64,000 bases of DNA from Siphonodentalium dalli (lineage: Eukaryota > Mollusca > Scaphopoda > Gadilida > Siphonodentaliidae), in NCBI GenBank assembly GCA_032622095.1, contig CP136063.1:89817980-89881979 (forward strand), given 5' to 3'. Shown piece after piece: positions 21,376 to 33,892 of the stretch. Within the stretch, counting starts at the first letter, position 1. Every line of letters begins with the position of its first letter. The notes beneath the pieces are model-generated. The model was given only the letters and a program-made list of their open reading frames with translations. It had not been told where the DNA came from and ran no database searches. The translations under genes were made by a program, and so were the position numbers.

Positions 21376-22299
21376 ATATATTATAATATATAACTACCAG
21401 TCATGAGAATGAAAAGCCTTATCAATGGAGTTAATAGATAATAACCTAGACCTTATGCAAATATCCCCTCATGTTATGCGATGACAGTGCATGTAGATAA
21501 CATGTACCCCGCTCGCTCGTTGTGCGGACGTGGCCAGTTTTTTTTAACTTGATGAAGACTTGTTGAGCAAGTCTCATATACCGAATTTCAACAAAAACAG
21601 TTGATATTTGTTTAAGTTATCGCGCTCTCGCAACCTGTAGGAGCCCACCGACCGCCATCGAACCGACATCGCCAAAGTATTTATAAAGACATTCCGCTTG
21701 CAACTTCTGACTTGTGTAGCTTGTACGATAAATAGCAGCAGCATGCGATAGCGACAATTAATACGAGACAACTCAAACAAATGCATGAAATTAGGGAACA
21801 TCTCGTTACATAAAATTTGAACAAGACTTTAGCAGTATATTAATAAATATTGTTTCAATAGGCATAACTTTGTAGCAGTTGAAGTCAAACGAGCTTGTGG
21901 CAATCGGCTGAGTCATATCGGGTTATAAATTTAAAAAAAATCAAATATGTTTATTCTCATTAAACCATATATACAAATACAGTATATGAGAAAAAATAAT
22001 AAAGTGAAATACATGTAATGAAATATATATACATAATACCCAACGTGTTATAGGTATCTCGAGGTGTATGGTGATTTTTCGTCATTTGGCTGCATAACGT
22101 TATCCTTATTATACATTGAGAGAGTATCAATCACCACAGTAAAATCTATTATAACTGACCCTGAGCTATCTTCCCAACAAACTAAACCATGTTTATGATT
22201 TGACATTTTCCTAAAATGGCGGTTTAGTGCCTAACCGTTACACGCCATAACCTAATCGTTTATGAAATCTGATGATCGTGCCATCCCAGATTCAGTTTA
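21376..22299. other. Intronic, no gene seen
   Basis: AT-rich intron of the cadherin gene between exons 7 and 8. The 75-residue minus frame at 21801-21574 has no known motif. Confidence 0.5.
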
Positions 22300-22655
22300 T
22301 TCTGTTAAAGACATATTATGTACTTGTTCGGGTGCGTGAAACTGATAAGTTAGTATTCAGGCGCTATGACAACTGGAGGAATGTAACATTTTACTACCAC
22401 TCCATAGAAAACATCGTCAGAACTACGCTCAATTGTAAATATTTACTACTCGATTCGGGACGCATCTATCGGCGATAAACTAACGAAAACGATTTCGTCA
22501 TCGAGAGTCACTGCATTTAATTCATATATAAGAATGACAGTGTTTGTTGTCAATTTGGATATACTATTTGTAAACAATACTACTTTGAACTAGGTTATTC
22601 TCCATTTCTATTTGATCACCCCACCGGAGTGTTTCACATCACTTTAATCGATATG
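22300..22655 (+). repeat. Dispersed repeat G, copy 1
   Basis: It matches 34690-35075 over about 350 bp (TTACTACTCGATTCGGG, TTTGGATAT, GGAGTGTTTCACATCACTTT). The second copy has about 33 bp inserted near 34790. Unknown interspersed element. Confidence 0.75.
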
Positions 22656-22764
22656 TGGATATTACAAATAAAATATTTATGACATCAAGATATTCAATTA
22701 TGACATATAATAACAATAAATTTCAAACCCCGATATAATGTTTGCACACCCCACGTATACTCAC

Positions 22765-22979
22765 CGGCATCTCTTCAACGAAGGTGTAGGTGAATGGTCC
22801 ATTTGTCAGAGTTGGGGGTTCATTTGCATCGAGCAAAGTGACGTAAACTTGACACAACTCTTCGTTCAGATGTAGTCCGTCGGTCACTTGGATGTCGATA
22901 GTGATTGCGCCGAGTCCGCTATCCAGGATATTGTATGTGGACTCAAAGTCGATAGCGCTAGTTAGTACCAGATCTTTAC
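22765..22979 (-). CDS. Cadherin-like gene, exon 7 of those seen
   Basis: This is a 215-nt exon. The acceptor is TTTTCACAG before 22979 and the donor GTGAGT follows 22765. It starts in phase 1 and ends in phase 0. The protein gives the classic second half of a cadherin repeat: AIDFES (the L-D-Y-E position), GAITIDIQVTDG (Y/I-x-L-x-V-x-D-x-G) and VYVTLLDANEPPTL. LLDANEPP is a clear D-x-N-x-x-P calcium linker. The next repeat begins with FTYTFVEEMP. This exon and exon 8 are the most diagnostic in the gene. Confidence 0.92.
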
Positions 22980-23409
22980 CTGTGAAAATGTAAGTCAGGG
23001 TATATACATGCACAGTACAGACAGCGTGCTGTATAAGAAAAGCATTTTGATAATAGTTTCCAACAACTGTGATATGTACATGTATCGATCACCCTTATGG
23101 CAATGGCAAAATCCCCATTGACAAATAAAGATGTCCCAACTAATCTTAAGGTGGTTTACATTTACTTAATGTTATTTGACAATGTCTAAATTACAAGTAA
23201 TTGAATGTAATTGCAGGAAGGAAACAACGCGTAATTGAAATTGATTTCCCATTACAACTAATATTTAACATGACAATGTACATCTTTTGAATAAATAGAA
23301 CATTTGAAAATCTGTCTACGAACTGTATATCGGGTTATTGTGACAATGACCCTGTCCACCTTATAGTTCGGAGACATAATTATGGGAAGGATCTAATTAA
23401 TTTCCTCAC

Positions 23410-23595
23410 CTGATATCGAGAAGTATGTTGCGAATGTGTTTGGAGACACAGAAAGTTTGGTGATGACGTGTGTCTGGCTGTCTATTATCGAGTTGGCATC
23501 CGTCACAGCAAACGTGACGACCGTGACCCCTGCCTTGCCCTCTAGCACCGAGTATGTTGTTCCACATTGCGATATCAGAGGTCGAACATTTATTC
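23410..23595 (-). CDS. Cadherin-like gene, exon 6 of those seen
   Basis: This is a 186-nt exon. The acceptor is AAATTACAG before 23595 and the donor GTGAGG follows 23410. Both ends are phase 1. The product starts G-I-N-V-R-P-L and contains YSVLEGKAGVTVVTFAVTDA followed by a TYFSIS strand. The Y-x-V-x-E-G-x-A-G pattern and the TFAVTDANS acidic stretch match the start of a cadherin repeat (A strand, then the A-x-D-x-D region). It joins exon 7 to make a full repeat. The intron to exon 5 is about 16.8 kb and holds the 383-bp satellite, a hAT element and long poly(C) tracts. Confidence 0.87.
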
Positions 23596-24593
23596 CTGTA
23601 ATTTAAAAAGTCAGTTGGAAGTAGTTAGGCGTAGGTTTTACACAATCATGTCCTATGTTGAAAACTTGTTCGGGGTACGTACAAATCGCTGGGTTGGTAT
23701 AAGAGATGATATTACGTGACTGACCAGCAGGGACGTGACCATAGGGTCTCCGCTGGGGAGAGGAGAGGGATATCCAAATTGAAATGTCCAACTTTCCAAT
23801 TTCCAAAAAAAAACCCTTGAACCAGACCAAACTACCCAGTTCGCAGAATTGCTTTTGCACCCCCCTTTGGGTTGGAACTTTGCGACTGTGTCTCAAGCTT
23901 TCCACGTGTTGGATATTTCCAACGTGACACCCACCTACGATTGGAACATTTCCAACTTATGTCCATTTCAGACCAAATGTTTTACCAAAAGTAGAAAAAT
24001 ATGCGCTGTTGGTCTAAAAACAATAAATTCCCCACTAATTACTGGTTGGAAAATCAAACAATGAGAATTACAATGTAAATAGATATACAATTAACATTGT
24101 TTTTATTACGAATTTTCTGGTATAATATATACAATTAAATTAGGACATTATATATCTGTATTGCCTCCTCAAGGGAGAGATTCTGTGTTAAACAGCACAC
24201 TGTGCGATGGGTATGTACATCTATATCAATGCCACGAACACGTTTGATTGTCGCATTATATAAGAAAATATCGATATAATATCAATATTAATTGATATAT
24301 AGAAGCGCTTACTATAGCCGCTGTCTTCGACTCATATTTATCACTTCGGAAACTATATAAAACTTATTTAAGAAGATAATCCATTTGTGGCATCTTATTG
24401 GACTTTTAGGGTGGATACACACATGCATGTAATTTCTGCATGTAAAATCCATGTATTACATGTATTTTACATGCATGGTCACACCAATCATTGATAGTAT
24501 TAATCGCCTGCGCGCGATTGGTCCATTTCAACAGGCGAGACCAGTGAGTAGTTATCAGCGATTATCAAACTAACTGTTATCAAGAAATTTAAG
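23596..24593. other. Intronic, no gene seen
   Basis: It holds TTCCAACGTG/TTCCAACTT-like words (23870-23960) and a small foldback near 24425-24480 built on CATGCATGTAA and TTACATGCATG words. No coding signal. Confidence 0.5.
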
Positions 24594-24905
24594 GCCACAC
24601 TGCCAAAAATAATTTCTTAATAAGATAAAATATCTTAAAACAAGAAAAACTATTTCCTGAAACAGGAAAATAAATCTTATTTTGGGAAATATACCCCCCA
24701 AGTCTGCTACATCAAGAAAATTTAAGAAACTCACACCAGACAAGAGATAGTTTTCTCAAAAAAGATAGATTTTAGTCTTGAAACAAGAAACAATTTCCTT
24801 ACTAAGAAAATGGCTTCAAAAATTAAATATATATTTCTTGTTTCAAGATTTTTTTTCTAAGTTAAGAAATACTTAAAGAAAATATTTCTAAACCAAGAAT
24901 TAATT
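24594..24905 (+). repeat. AAGAAA-rich repeat starting CACTGCCAAAAATA
   Basis: It begins CACTGCCAAAAATAATTTC and then consists of degenerate AAGAAA/TTTCTT words. A similar region in reverse ends at 38578 with TATTTTTGGCAGTG. The two may be separate hAT-like MITEs or the outer ends of one large element. Confidence 0.55.
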
Positions 24906-25400
24906 GTTATGTACAAATTACTGCTGTATTGGAATAACTGTAAGAGTCCAACGAGAGCAAAATTGTGATCAAAATTTTATGGTAAACATTGAAAAAGGTC
25001 CAACCTGTTGATTAAATATTCTGAAATTCATATTCATACTTAAATATTTGAACTACATGTAATACTACAGCTATAGTATTATATAATTGTTGACAAGTCA
25101 CTCACTGTAACAGTTTTGATTACATAACATTGGAAAAGATGCAACTTGTTGATTAAATATTCTGAAAATGTTATTCATAGTTAAATATTTGAACTAATAA
25201 TACAGCTAGATTTATATATTTGTTGACAAATCACTGTAACAGTTTTGTTTACATAACAATAGTTTCAACAGATGTAATTTTGTTATTGGCAATCTGTCAG
25301 TAAGTGTTTTTATCTATTTTTCAATGCTCTTAAGGCATGCTGACCTTTATACAATTTTAATAAAATTTTGTTTGCACAATATAGTGGGTCGCCATTGAGG
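24906..25400. other. Intronic, short direct repeat
   Basis: A segment with GTTGATTAAATATTCTGAAA and TTAAATATTTGAACTA occurs twice, about 130 bp apart (25003 and 25140). No gene seen. Confidence 0.6.
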
Positions 25401-25529
25401 AGGCCCCCTTGAAATCTCCAGTTGGCGGTTTGCCACACCATCCCGAACTAGACAAACCTCTCTGGTGGCCCCTTGCATTGAACCTATTAATTAAACCGGT
25501 ACTTCAAGCTGGTATATACCCCTCTTATG

Positions 25530-27745
25530 TAAGGATGGAAGATGCTACCAATTTCAAACCGATGGTATTTCTTGTATTATGAAAGCAAGCCCAATGAGGC
25601 CATGCACCTATTGTATGTTTATAACACACAAAAGACTATATCTTAGCAGAATCCATGTCTCTGATGATAAAAACAATAACATATCCAATTTATCCATAGT
25701 TGAATTTCATTTGGCTATATAGGAAAGCATACAATGTGGCTTTTATGTAGTTTCCACAAAGTATTTTAAGTAAAATATCCATCAAGTGATGTATTCTGCC
25801 TTGTCCTATATATTAAAATGCATGCAATGGCCATGAGAAATGCTTAATTCATTGGTAGAGATCTCCATCTGATAAGAAATACTGACATTTTAGGTTTGAT
25901 ACACCATTTCAGCTGGCTTGGCAGCTTTTAAATTTGAAACCTAAGGGAATTTATTCAGCTTTGACTCTCTAAATTATGGAAGAAAGCCCAAAATGAAGCC
26001 ACTATTTGCATGTTAATAACATGTATAAGGCTATATCTCAACAGAATACATGTCTCTGATAAAATACACAATAAAATATCCATAGTTTAATTGCATTTGG
26101 CTATAGAGGGATGCATACAATATTGCTTTTATGTAGTTTCCACAGACTATTTTAAGTAAGATATCCATCAAATAATGTTTTCTACCTTGCCCTATATATC
26201 ACAATGCATTCAGTGACCATGAGAAATGTTTAATTTATTGGGAGAGATGTCCATCTGATCAGAAATACTGCCAATTAAGGTTTGATACACCATTTCAGCT
26301 GGCTTGGCATCTTACAAATTTGAAATAAGGGAATTTATTCAGCTTTGACCCTCTAAATTATGAAAAAAAAGCCTAAATGATGCCATTACTGGCATGTTTA
26401 TAACATATATAAGGCTATATCTAAACAGAATACATGTCTCAGATGAAATAAACTATACAATATCCATAGTTTAATTTGATTTGGCTATACAGGGATGCAT
26501 ACAATATTGCTTTTATGTAGTTTCCACTGACTATTTTAAGTAAAATATCCATCACATGATGTTTTCTACATTGCCTTGTATATTAAAATGCATGTAATGA
26601 CCATGGGAAATGTTTAATTTATTAGTTGATATGTCCATCTGATAAGAAATACTGACATTTGAGGTTTAAAATACCATTTCATGGGATTATGGGATCATAA
26701 ATATCAAACTAAGGGATTTTCTTCAGATTTGACGCTCTAAATAATGGAAGAAAGCCCAAATGAAGCCACTATTTGCATATTAATGACATGTATAAGGCTA
26801 TATCTCAACAGAATACATGTCTCTGATAAAATACACAATAAAATATCCATAGTTTAATTGCATTTGGCTATAGAGGGATGCATACAATATTGATTTTATG
26901 TAGTTTCCACAGACTATTTTAAGTAAGATATCCATCAAATAATGTTTTCTACCTTGCCCTATATATCACAATACATGCAGTGACCATGAGAAATGTTTAA
27001 TTTATAGGGAGAGATGTCCATCTGATCAGAAATACTGCCAATTAAAGTTTGATACGCCATTTCAGCTGGCTTGGCATCTTACAAATTTGAAATAAGGGAA
27101 TTTATTCAGCTTTGACCCTCTAAATTATGAAAAAAAGCCCAAATGATGCCATTATTGGCATGTTTATAACATATATAAGGCTATATCTGAACAGAATACA
27201 TGTCTCAGATGAAATAAACAATACAATATCCATAGTTTAATTTGATTTGGCTATACAGGGATGCATACAATATTGCTTTTATGTAGTTTCCACTGACTAT
27301 TTTAAGTAAAATATCCATCAAATGATGTTTTCTACATTGCCTTTTATATTAAAATGCATGTAATGACCATAGGAAATGTTTAATTTATTAGTTGATATGT
27401 CCATCTGATAGGAAATACTGACATTTGAGGTTTTAAATACCAGTTCATGGGATTATGGGATAATAAATATCAAACTAAGGGAATTTCTTCAGATTTGACT
27501 CTCTAAATAATGGAAGAAAGGCCAAATGAAGCCACTATTTGCATGTTTATAACATGAATAAGGCCATATCTTTGCAGAATGCTTTTCTCTGACAATAAAA
27601 CAAATAACATATCTATATTTCATAGTTTAGTTGGCAAAACAGGGTGCAAAACATGTGGGTTTAAAGTAGTTTCACAGACTATTTTAACTAGAATATCAAT
27701 TAAATGATGTAATCTAACTTGCCCTGTGTTTTAAAATGCATACAC
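25530..27745 (+). repeat. About 383-bp satellite, nearly six copies, dimeric
   Basis: GGCTATA(G/C/T)AGGGATGCATACAA recurs at 25713, 26099, 26483, 26866 and 27249, spaced 386, 384, 383 and 383 bp. A diverged copy follows near 27635. Copies at 26099 and 26866 share TATAGAGGG and CACAGACTATTTT, while those at 26483 and 27249 share TATACAGGG and CACTGACTATTTT, giving a 767-bp dimer unit. Confidence 0.9.
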
Positions 27746-27846
27746 TGACCATGATAAATGTTTAATACAAACAGCGTCCTTAATGCTGCACCAGCCTAAC
27801 TCTCGTTATGAAAGGGTTAAATTAATAAACAAAGGTTACACAGACA

Positions 27847-27937
27847 CCCCCCCCCCCCCTTTCAACAGCGCGGTGAGTGTGTTTTTTTATGTAATATATG
27901 TCATACCCGGTATAAGACCCCCCCCCCCCCCCCCCCC
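27847..27937 (+). repeat. Poly(C) tracts
   Basis: A 13-C run at 27847-27859 and a 20-C run at 27918-27937. Other long C or G runs lie at 29389-29401, 31247-31259, 31298-31316, 32044-32057 and 33829-33890. Confidence 0.95.
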
Positions 27938-28049
27938 ATTTCGTACGCCGTACTCCATGCCCTGTTATGAGGTACGCCGTATTCAGCCCCTCTGTTATGC
28001 GGTATTCGGTATTCCAAAAATACTCGTATTCGTATACCAACCTTCCCAA

Positions 28050-29261
28050 AAAATGATCATAAGAATAATATAAATGCGATGTTTGTCACAATAATGCACG
28101 GTTTGACATACAGATCGTCGATCATCAATTTATATCATTTTAGACATGTACATGATGACCGGCGTCCGTACGCCAATAGAGAATTTATCCATATGACTGT
28201 TAGCTGGTATTTCGTATTCCACCCCCTGTGTTAAGTGGTATTATTCCGTATTCCAGTGGGTGGGGTGCTCTTTATATGGTGTGAAGTTTACAACTAATGT
28301 GGCAGTCATGACATTTTTAATTATTAGAACTGTTTTGGATATATACACGCCAATCACCCTGTCTCCACGCTCCTGTTGGTGGTGGCCTTATCAATCTATT
28401 GCTTCGTTGAACTTTTATTATTACATATTTGAGGTAATAGTTCTTGACGCGTGTAATTTCGTTCCACTTTACAACAGCGGAACAAACATTTCTATTTTTT
28501 ACCTACCGGCTCAGGCCTCGTGGATAGCGACGTTCAGCTTACGTTTTCATAGGATACAAATTGATCGGATTTTAGGTAAGTGAAACTAATTAGTAATCAA
28601 TTGAAGTGTTTCTCATTATGAACTGACTGTTACTAGTAAAATACTTAATCGAACTACCATTAAAAGTCCACGACATATCCATTTTATTCAAATGAAATTT
28701 GATAGTAAATCGGCCTAATTTGTTTCCGTTAAATATTTCAGAAAATGGAATCCGTCATTGATGAATGAACATTTTTTTTGGTCAAAATAGTAACTTTTGA
28801 CGGACTATGATTATATGGCATTTATGATTCATATATAAAGGTAGCCCTACACAATATTCCCAACTGTGTTCCTAACTGCAAAAACGATTTTTAATGAATT
28901 ATAAATTGGCCTAAATTTTATGTTACATAAAAGGAAAAACTATCCGGGAATGGCTATTTTCGTCTGCATAATCAAATTCTGCCATAAAATGCAGTGTATT
29001 ATTGGTCGACATTAATATGGCAATAGTTGGAAAATAAAAAGGTCCCATTTATTGAAAATATACATGTAGCTTATAAGGAAATTGTCAGTTATGATCAGTT
29101 ATACTTCATACCATTATTCTAACAAATGTCAACCTGATAGAATTCCCACAATCTCTTTAATATTGTCATGCCATGGCCAATTTAACACTAAGTGAACGTT
29201 CAGATTACCACGATACTATCGTTAGTGGAAATATTCCTGTCGTAGGAAGTAACCGCTCAAC
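28050..29261. other. Intronic, no gene seen
   Basis: GTATTCCGTATTCCA-like words near 27970-28260. The 107-residue plus frame at 28260-28583 has no motif I recognise and is probably chance. Confidence 0.45.
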
Positions 29262-29269
29262 TGTGCATG

Positions 29270-30134
29270 CAGGGGCGTAGCAAGCAAATTTTATTGGGGG
29301 GGGTATAACCATTCATCACGAAGCGATGACCCGACGCGCGAAGGCATGGGTGGGGGAGAGCACGAGAGAGGGGTCGCCCCCTCTCAATGGGGGGGGGGGG
29401 GTCCGGAGGTCCTACCCCGGGAAATTTTTTTGACATTGGAAGCTTAAACTGGCTCTCTGGTGGCTTCTGACCCATCTGACATTGTTTTCCCACCCACTAC
29501 ATTATCATAGATTAGATCAACATTCTTATCATTTATCAATTGTAATTTCATAAAATGGTAGGCCGATTGAAAGTGTAATGAACAAATAGGTATATGGGAA
29601 TTCATGTTGTGTTATTAACTTATTATCTAGTCATTAATGATGTGAAATTACTCCCATAACTGGGATCAGATATTCAGAAAGTAAATATGTCACAAACAAC
29701 CATGAGAAAGTAGACTACATGGATACACACATCACCATGGGTATGTATCGTGAGGTATTTATCGTGTGGGTAAGAATAGTGTGGGTATGTATCGTGGGTA
29801 TGTATAGTGGGTATGTATAGTCGGTAGGTATCGTGGGGGTATGTATCCTGGGTATGTATAGTGGGGATATGTATAGCGTGGTTATGTATAGTGGTGGTAT
29901 GTATTGTGTAAGTATGTATAGTGTGGGTATGTATAGTGTGGGTATGTATAGTGTTGGTATGTATAGCATGGGTATGTATCATGGAGGTATGTATGGTATG
30001 GGTATGTATCGTGGGGGTGTGCATTGCCGCGATCGTCGGCGATACTTCATTAGTTTGCCAAATATTTTTACTAACCTTTGGAAAATATTGGGGTGGTAAA
30101 TACCCCCCTTGCCCCCCCGGTTCCTACGCCCCTG
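29270..30134. mobile_element. Non-autonomous hAT-type element
   Basis: The ends are CAGGGGCGTAGC at the left and CCTACGCCCCTG at the right. They are flanked by perfect 8-bp target duplications TGTGCATG (29262-29269 and 30135-30142). The CAGGGGCGTAG terminus and 8-bp duplication are hAT hallmarks. The interior has a 13-G run, a minisatellite and no transposase, so it depends on another copy for movement. Confidence 0.88.
29735..30025 (+). repeat. About 15-bp minisatellite in hAT element
   Basis: About 18-20 degenerate copies of GGTATGTATAGTGTG run through this part of the hAT element. The Thr/His-rich (minus) and Met/Gly/Tyr-rich (plus) open frames here are artefacts of the repeat. Confidence 0.9.
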
Positions 30135-30189
30135 TGTGCATGCTCACCTCAAAATCGTAGTTAAAAAATAATATCATGCACTGTTTTAT

Positions 30190-30725
30190 TTAAAAGCAAA
30201 ATTGTGGCGTATCCTTGGTTATCCCCATTTGCGACGTAATCACTAATCACAGTAATCAGTCATGTGTATGTCAAAATTGTGGACTGAAGGATCGCATGAT
30301 AGTCAATCACATGCTTTACAAAAAAAACTGTGATTTCATCATGTACGACATCGTAATCGTGTGAACAAACTATCCACGATTCACTGAGTGAACATTCATG
30401 ATTCATATGACTACGATTCAATTGTAAGTGGACAGATTCCCATCTTGGGTAATAACCGATAGTTGGACTGCGCATGCTCACAACATGATCACGAGTTATA
30501 TCAATGCAGAATTGCAAAATTGTGACGTATCCTTGGTTACCTCCACTTGGTGAAATTTGCGTGTACGTAAAAATCGTACAAAGTAAATGGAAATATCATA
30601 GGATAGTTAATCACGTGGTTAACCAATAACCACCGATATTAAATATACTCATCTGCGATGACATCGAAACAAACTATCCATGATTTTGTCAGGCCCGATT
30701 CCTCCACTTACGATTGAATTATGGT
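30190..30725. repeat. Diverged direct and inverted repeats
   Basis: GTATCCTTGGTTA occurs at 30208 and 30527 in similar surroundings. A CTACGATTCAATTGTAAGTGGA word at 30411 is mirrored near 30703. It resembles a worn foldback element. Confidence 0.5.
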
Positions 30726-31139
30726 CTTCTGACATCTGAATCGCCGAAAATGCGAATATTGTTGGAAGAATGAACTTTACACTTGGTTTTTGAATATGTT
30801 TGCAAATTATGAAAATACATGCATCCATATCACATACATGTATATGCAGCATACATGTACATGTATTTTTTTCTTCAATTACAGAAATACCAGATTCATA
30901 ATCATTAGCCATGGTGGATGCGGCATCATGCCCTCTCATCTTCAACATATGAAGATTGATTTCGCCCATGATTAGTCTAAGCGTCTAGTCTAGCTAGACA
31001 CGTGGCAATGAACAAATGACAGGTGAAATATTACTGGAAGTCTGTTCGCCAAAATACCACTGGTGAGTTTATAATCTATAGCTACCATGCAGATGAATAT
31101 TTCAATATATTTGTACATAGTCACCAATACATGTATATA

Positions 31140-32060
31140 CCGCTATCCTCAAATTTATGGACCTTAAACATGGGGGGGGGGCAGGGGGGCCGGAAAAACA
31201 AACTGCAGACACAGGGTGGAAAGAACTGTTTTCTTCGGTTTGGGTACCCCCCCCCCCCCAAAACAGCAAAAACTGCATTTTTTTCCACTGACCATTGCCC
31301 CCCCCCCCCCCCCCCCAGAAAAATCAAATATACCCCAGCCGGACAACAACTCGGTTTGACCGGAAACTGAAAAAAAACACTGGAGCATACAATTCACGAG
31401 AAGGTGCTTGGTAACTTAGTTTAGATTATTATGACTAAAATGGTCATGGTAGAATGTAGATTTGTACCTCGTGATGTCATGACATGTACAAACATGTATA
31501 TTGGTGATCGTAACGCTATGTATGCACTTTAAAAAATGACAACTAGTCATTACCTCGACTTTGAAAAAGATGCAAATGAGATGAGTGAGATACCAGCATA
31601 TAACTGTTTTCTGATACCATTGGAGGAGAAATTGTTTAATACATGGGATAGTTCTGCAGTAAAAATTTGCCAGATAAGCGTTCGCAGGGTAGAATTCTGC
31701 AATCGACTGGTAGACACTGACATAGTTGGCATTATTAAGAGGGTTAATCGGGTCAATATCACATGTAAACCAAGACAGTGGTTATCCAAAATTGTTTTAT
31801 GTGGATTGTACTACTCATGTATATATGATTTGGATATTAAGGTTAATCCATATTCTATAAAATGAAAGAAAATTGAAGTTGTGAGTCTGAAAATACATAT
31901 TTGGAAAAAAATTACATGCAAATTTTTTCCGACAACCCCCCCCCCCCTAAATGAGTAAGGAAAAAATTTACATGTAAATTTTTTACGCCTAGGTACCCAT
32001 TCCCCCCCCACCCCCGGTACGTTGTGTCCCGCAGTTTTTTTCCGGGGGGGGGGGGGGATA
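31140..32060. repeat. Poly(G)/poly(C)-rich intronic block
   Basis: Several G or C runs of 8-19 bases lie among AT-rich DNA. The Pro/Gly-rich open frames at 31121-31397 and 31811-32244 come from these runs. The plus frame 31536-31865 (109 residues, starting MTTSHYLDFEKD) has less biased composition, but I recognise nothing in it. Confidence 0.6.
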
Positions 32061-32499
32061 CCTGGTAATGATCGCAGTATATACGGGCAGTATATGATAT
32101 CCACCACGGTATCAAGTCGATTACTGTTGTGGAGCACCATGCAGTTATGATACACCAACAAATATCACACCAAAAGTTGAAAATTAAAACAACCACATGG
32201 ATCTTGTTCAATGAACTTATATATGCATGAATAAGATGAATCACTAAATTATCTTTTCATGCTTGTTTGTGTAATGCCAATCAATGCAGCCTGACAACAT
32301 GGATGGGTGGAGTTTATAAATTGACAGCCGAAACAATGTTGGCAACTTCAAAGTTCATTATGTGCTACATTTAACCCCCGTATATACAATACAATTTTTC
32401 TATCAGCGTTCCCATGTCCTATGTTTGGAGTACTATATACATGTACATGTAACGAAGGCCATCGTTCCACAGATATGAGGAAAAACACTGCATTTTATT

Positions 32500-32560
32500 T
32501 TCATGCATGCGAAACATGACAACATGCGTATGGGGTGTAACATGACAACATGCATATGGG
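32500..32560 (+). repeat. 26-bp tandem pair
   Basis: ACATGACAACATGC(G/A)TATGG with GGTGTA follows itself once. Confidence 0.8.
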
Positions 32561-32904
32561 GTGTAACTGCGGTATATGCAGCGTTGAAACTGTACTAGTA
32601 ACCATAATGAGGTGTTGGAGGTTACTGTGCTTTATATCTTTAATACTGCAGTATTAACGGGGGGGGGGGCACTATACTAAGAGGTGGCCAATTACTTTGA
32701 GTATACATGTAGCCATACCTCACACATGGAACATGGCTTGACTTATTCTTAGGTACACAGAGGTACATGGAAAAATAGGTACGCGGAGCAATACATAACA
32801 CCTAGTCTGCTTAGTATATTTTACGTAAATATCAACCGATTTTGTGCAGTGTTGAAGCGGTAACCTTTCTAGTAATGCTGTGTTAGAAGTTTCTGGTGTG
32901 AGAC

Positions 32905-32987
32905 CACACAAGCCATATTTCTGAAAAAATCCTGAAAAATTACCCACAATCCTGAGGTTAAGTGGTCACTTACTTTGGGCATTACTG
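32905..32987. mobile_element. Half copy of palindromic MITE E
   Basis: AAGCCATATTT, TCCTGAAAAATTACCCA, TTAAGTGG and GGGCATTACTG|TA are the right arm of family E. The left arm is absent. Confidence 0.65.
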
Positions 32988-33241
32988 TAATTCCCTGACA
33001 TTCCCCCAATATATGACTAAAAGAAAATTCACCCTTTTGATATCGTTTGACCATGAAATGGCCCGAAAAAGATGTTTTATGAGATTTACGTTTGTTTTTT
33101 ATTTAATTTTGTTTGTTCAAGTAACATATCAAATGAGTGAAATTTTATTTTAGTCATTCATGTGGGTATCGTGAGTGGGGAGATATTTAAGGGGAGGTAT
33201 CCTGTTACAACGGTATATGCTACTAGTACATGTACATAAGT

Positions 33242-33417
33242 ATTAACTGTCATGTGGACTGTTTTTATGGAGATGTAACCGTGAGGTAAGTGGACATAAC
33301 TTGTGTAAAACCCAAAGGCTTTTACACTTGTGTAAAACCCAAAGGTTTTTACATACAAGTTATGACCACTTACCTCACGGTTACATCTTCATTAAAATAG
33401 TCCACATGACAGTTAAT
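33242..33417. repeat. Foldback with about 60-bp arms
   Basis: TTAACTGTCATGTGGAC at the left and GTCCACATGACAGTTAA at the right, with GTGAGGTAAGTGG/CCACTTACCTCAC inside. The centre holds TTGTGTAAAACCCAAAGG twice. Confidence 0.85.
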
Positions 33418-33824
33418 CCTTATATCTAAATACATTTAGCGAAATAGCCACTTTTGTAAATGTATTTAAATTGAATAGTGCATCGTGGCAAAAACAGCCC
33501 AAAGTACCCAATAGCACCCTTGGCAAAAGTTAATAGGAACAATTTCTCTTCATATTGCAACCAGATGATGTATTAAGCCAATCCTGCGCGAGTCCAAATG
33601 CGCCCAAAACATTACGCGTTCGTCTTTCCAAACTCAATGACGTATGGATGGTCTTGTGAGCTTGGTGTTATGAGCCGTTGCGCATTCACTGAGAAATAAC
33701 TGCAACTAGCCACGTGGCCGCCGACCAATCAGTATGCTGGATTTAGTGATGACAACACTTAGTATGTATTTGTAGCTGATTCTGACCAACATGCAGCGTT
33801 TGAATGGATAACATTACTGTTATA

Positions 33825-33828
<4 letters not shown>

Positions 33829-33890
<62 letters not shown>
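33829..33890 (+). repeat. 62-base poly(C) homopolymer
   Basis: Sixty-two uninterrupted C, followed by GGG. It is the longest homopolymer in the window and could form G-quadruplex or i-motif structures, or be an assembly length guess. Confidence 0.97.

Positions 33891-33892
<2 letters not shown>

Noticed and set aside
29674-30099. Thr/His-rich and Met/Gly/Tyr-rich frames
   Set aside because: Both are frame readings of the GGTATGTATAGTGTG minisatellite within the hAT element.
31536-31865. 109-residue plus-strand frame starting MTTSHYLDFEKD
   Set aside because: Composition is less biased than its neighbours, but there is no recognisable domain, splice pattern or relative in the window, so I do not call it a gene.
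31121-32244. Gly- or Pro-rich frames
   Set aside because: They depend on poly(G)/poly(C) runs whose length is uncertain.
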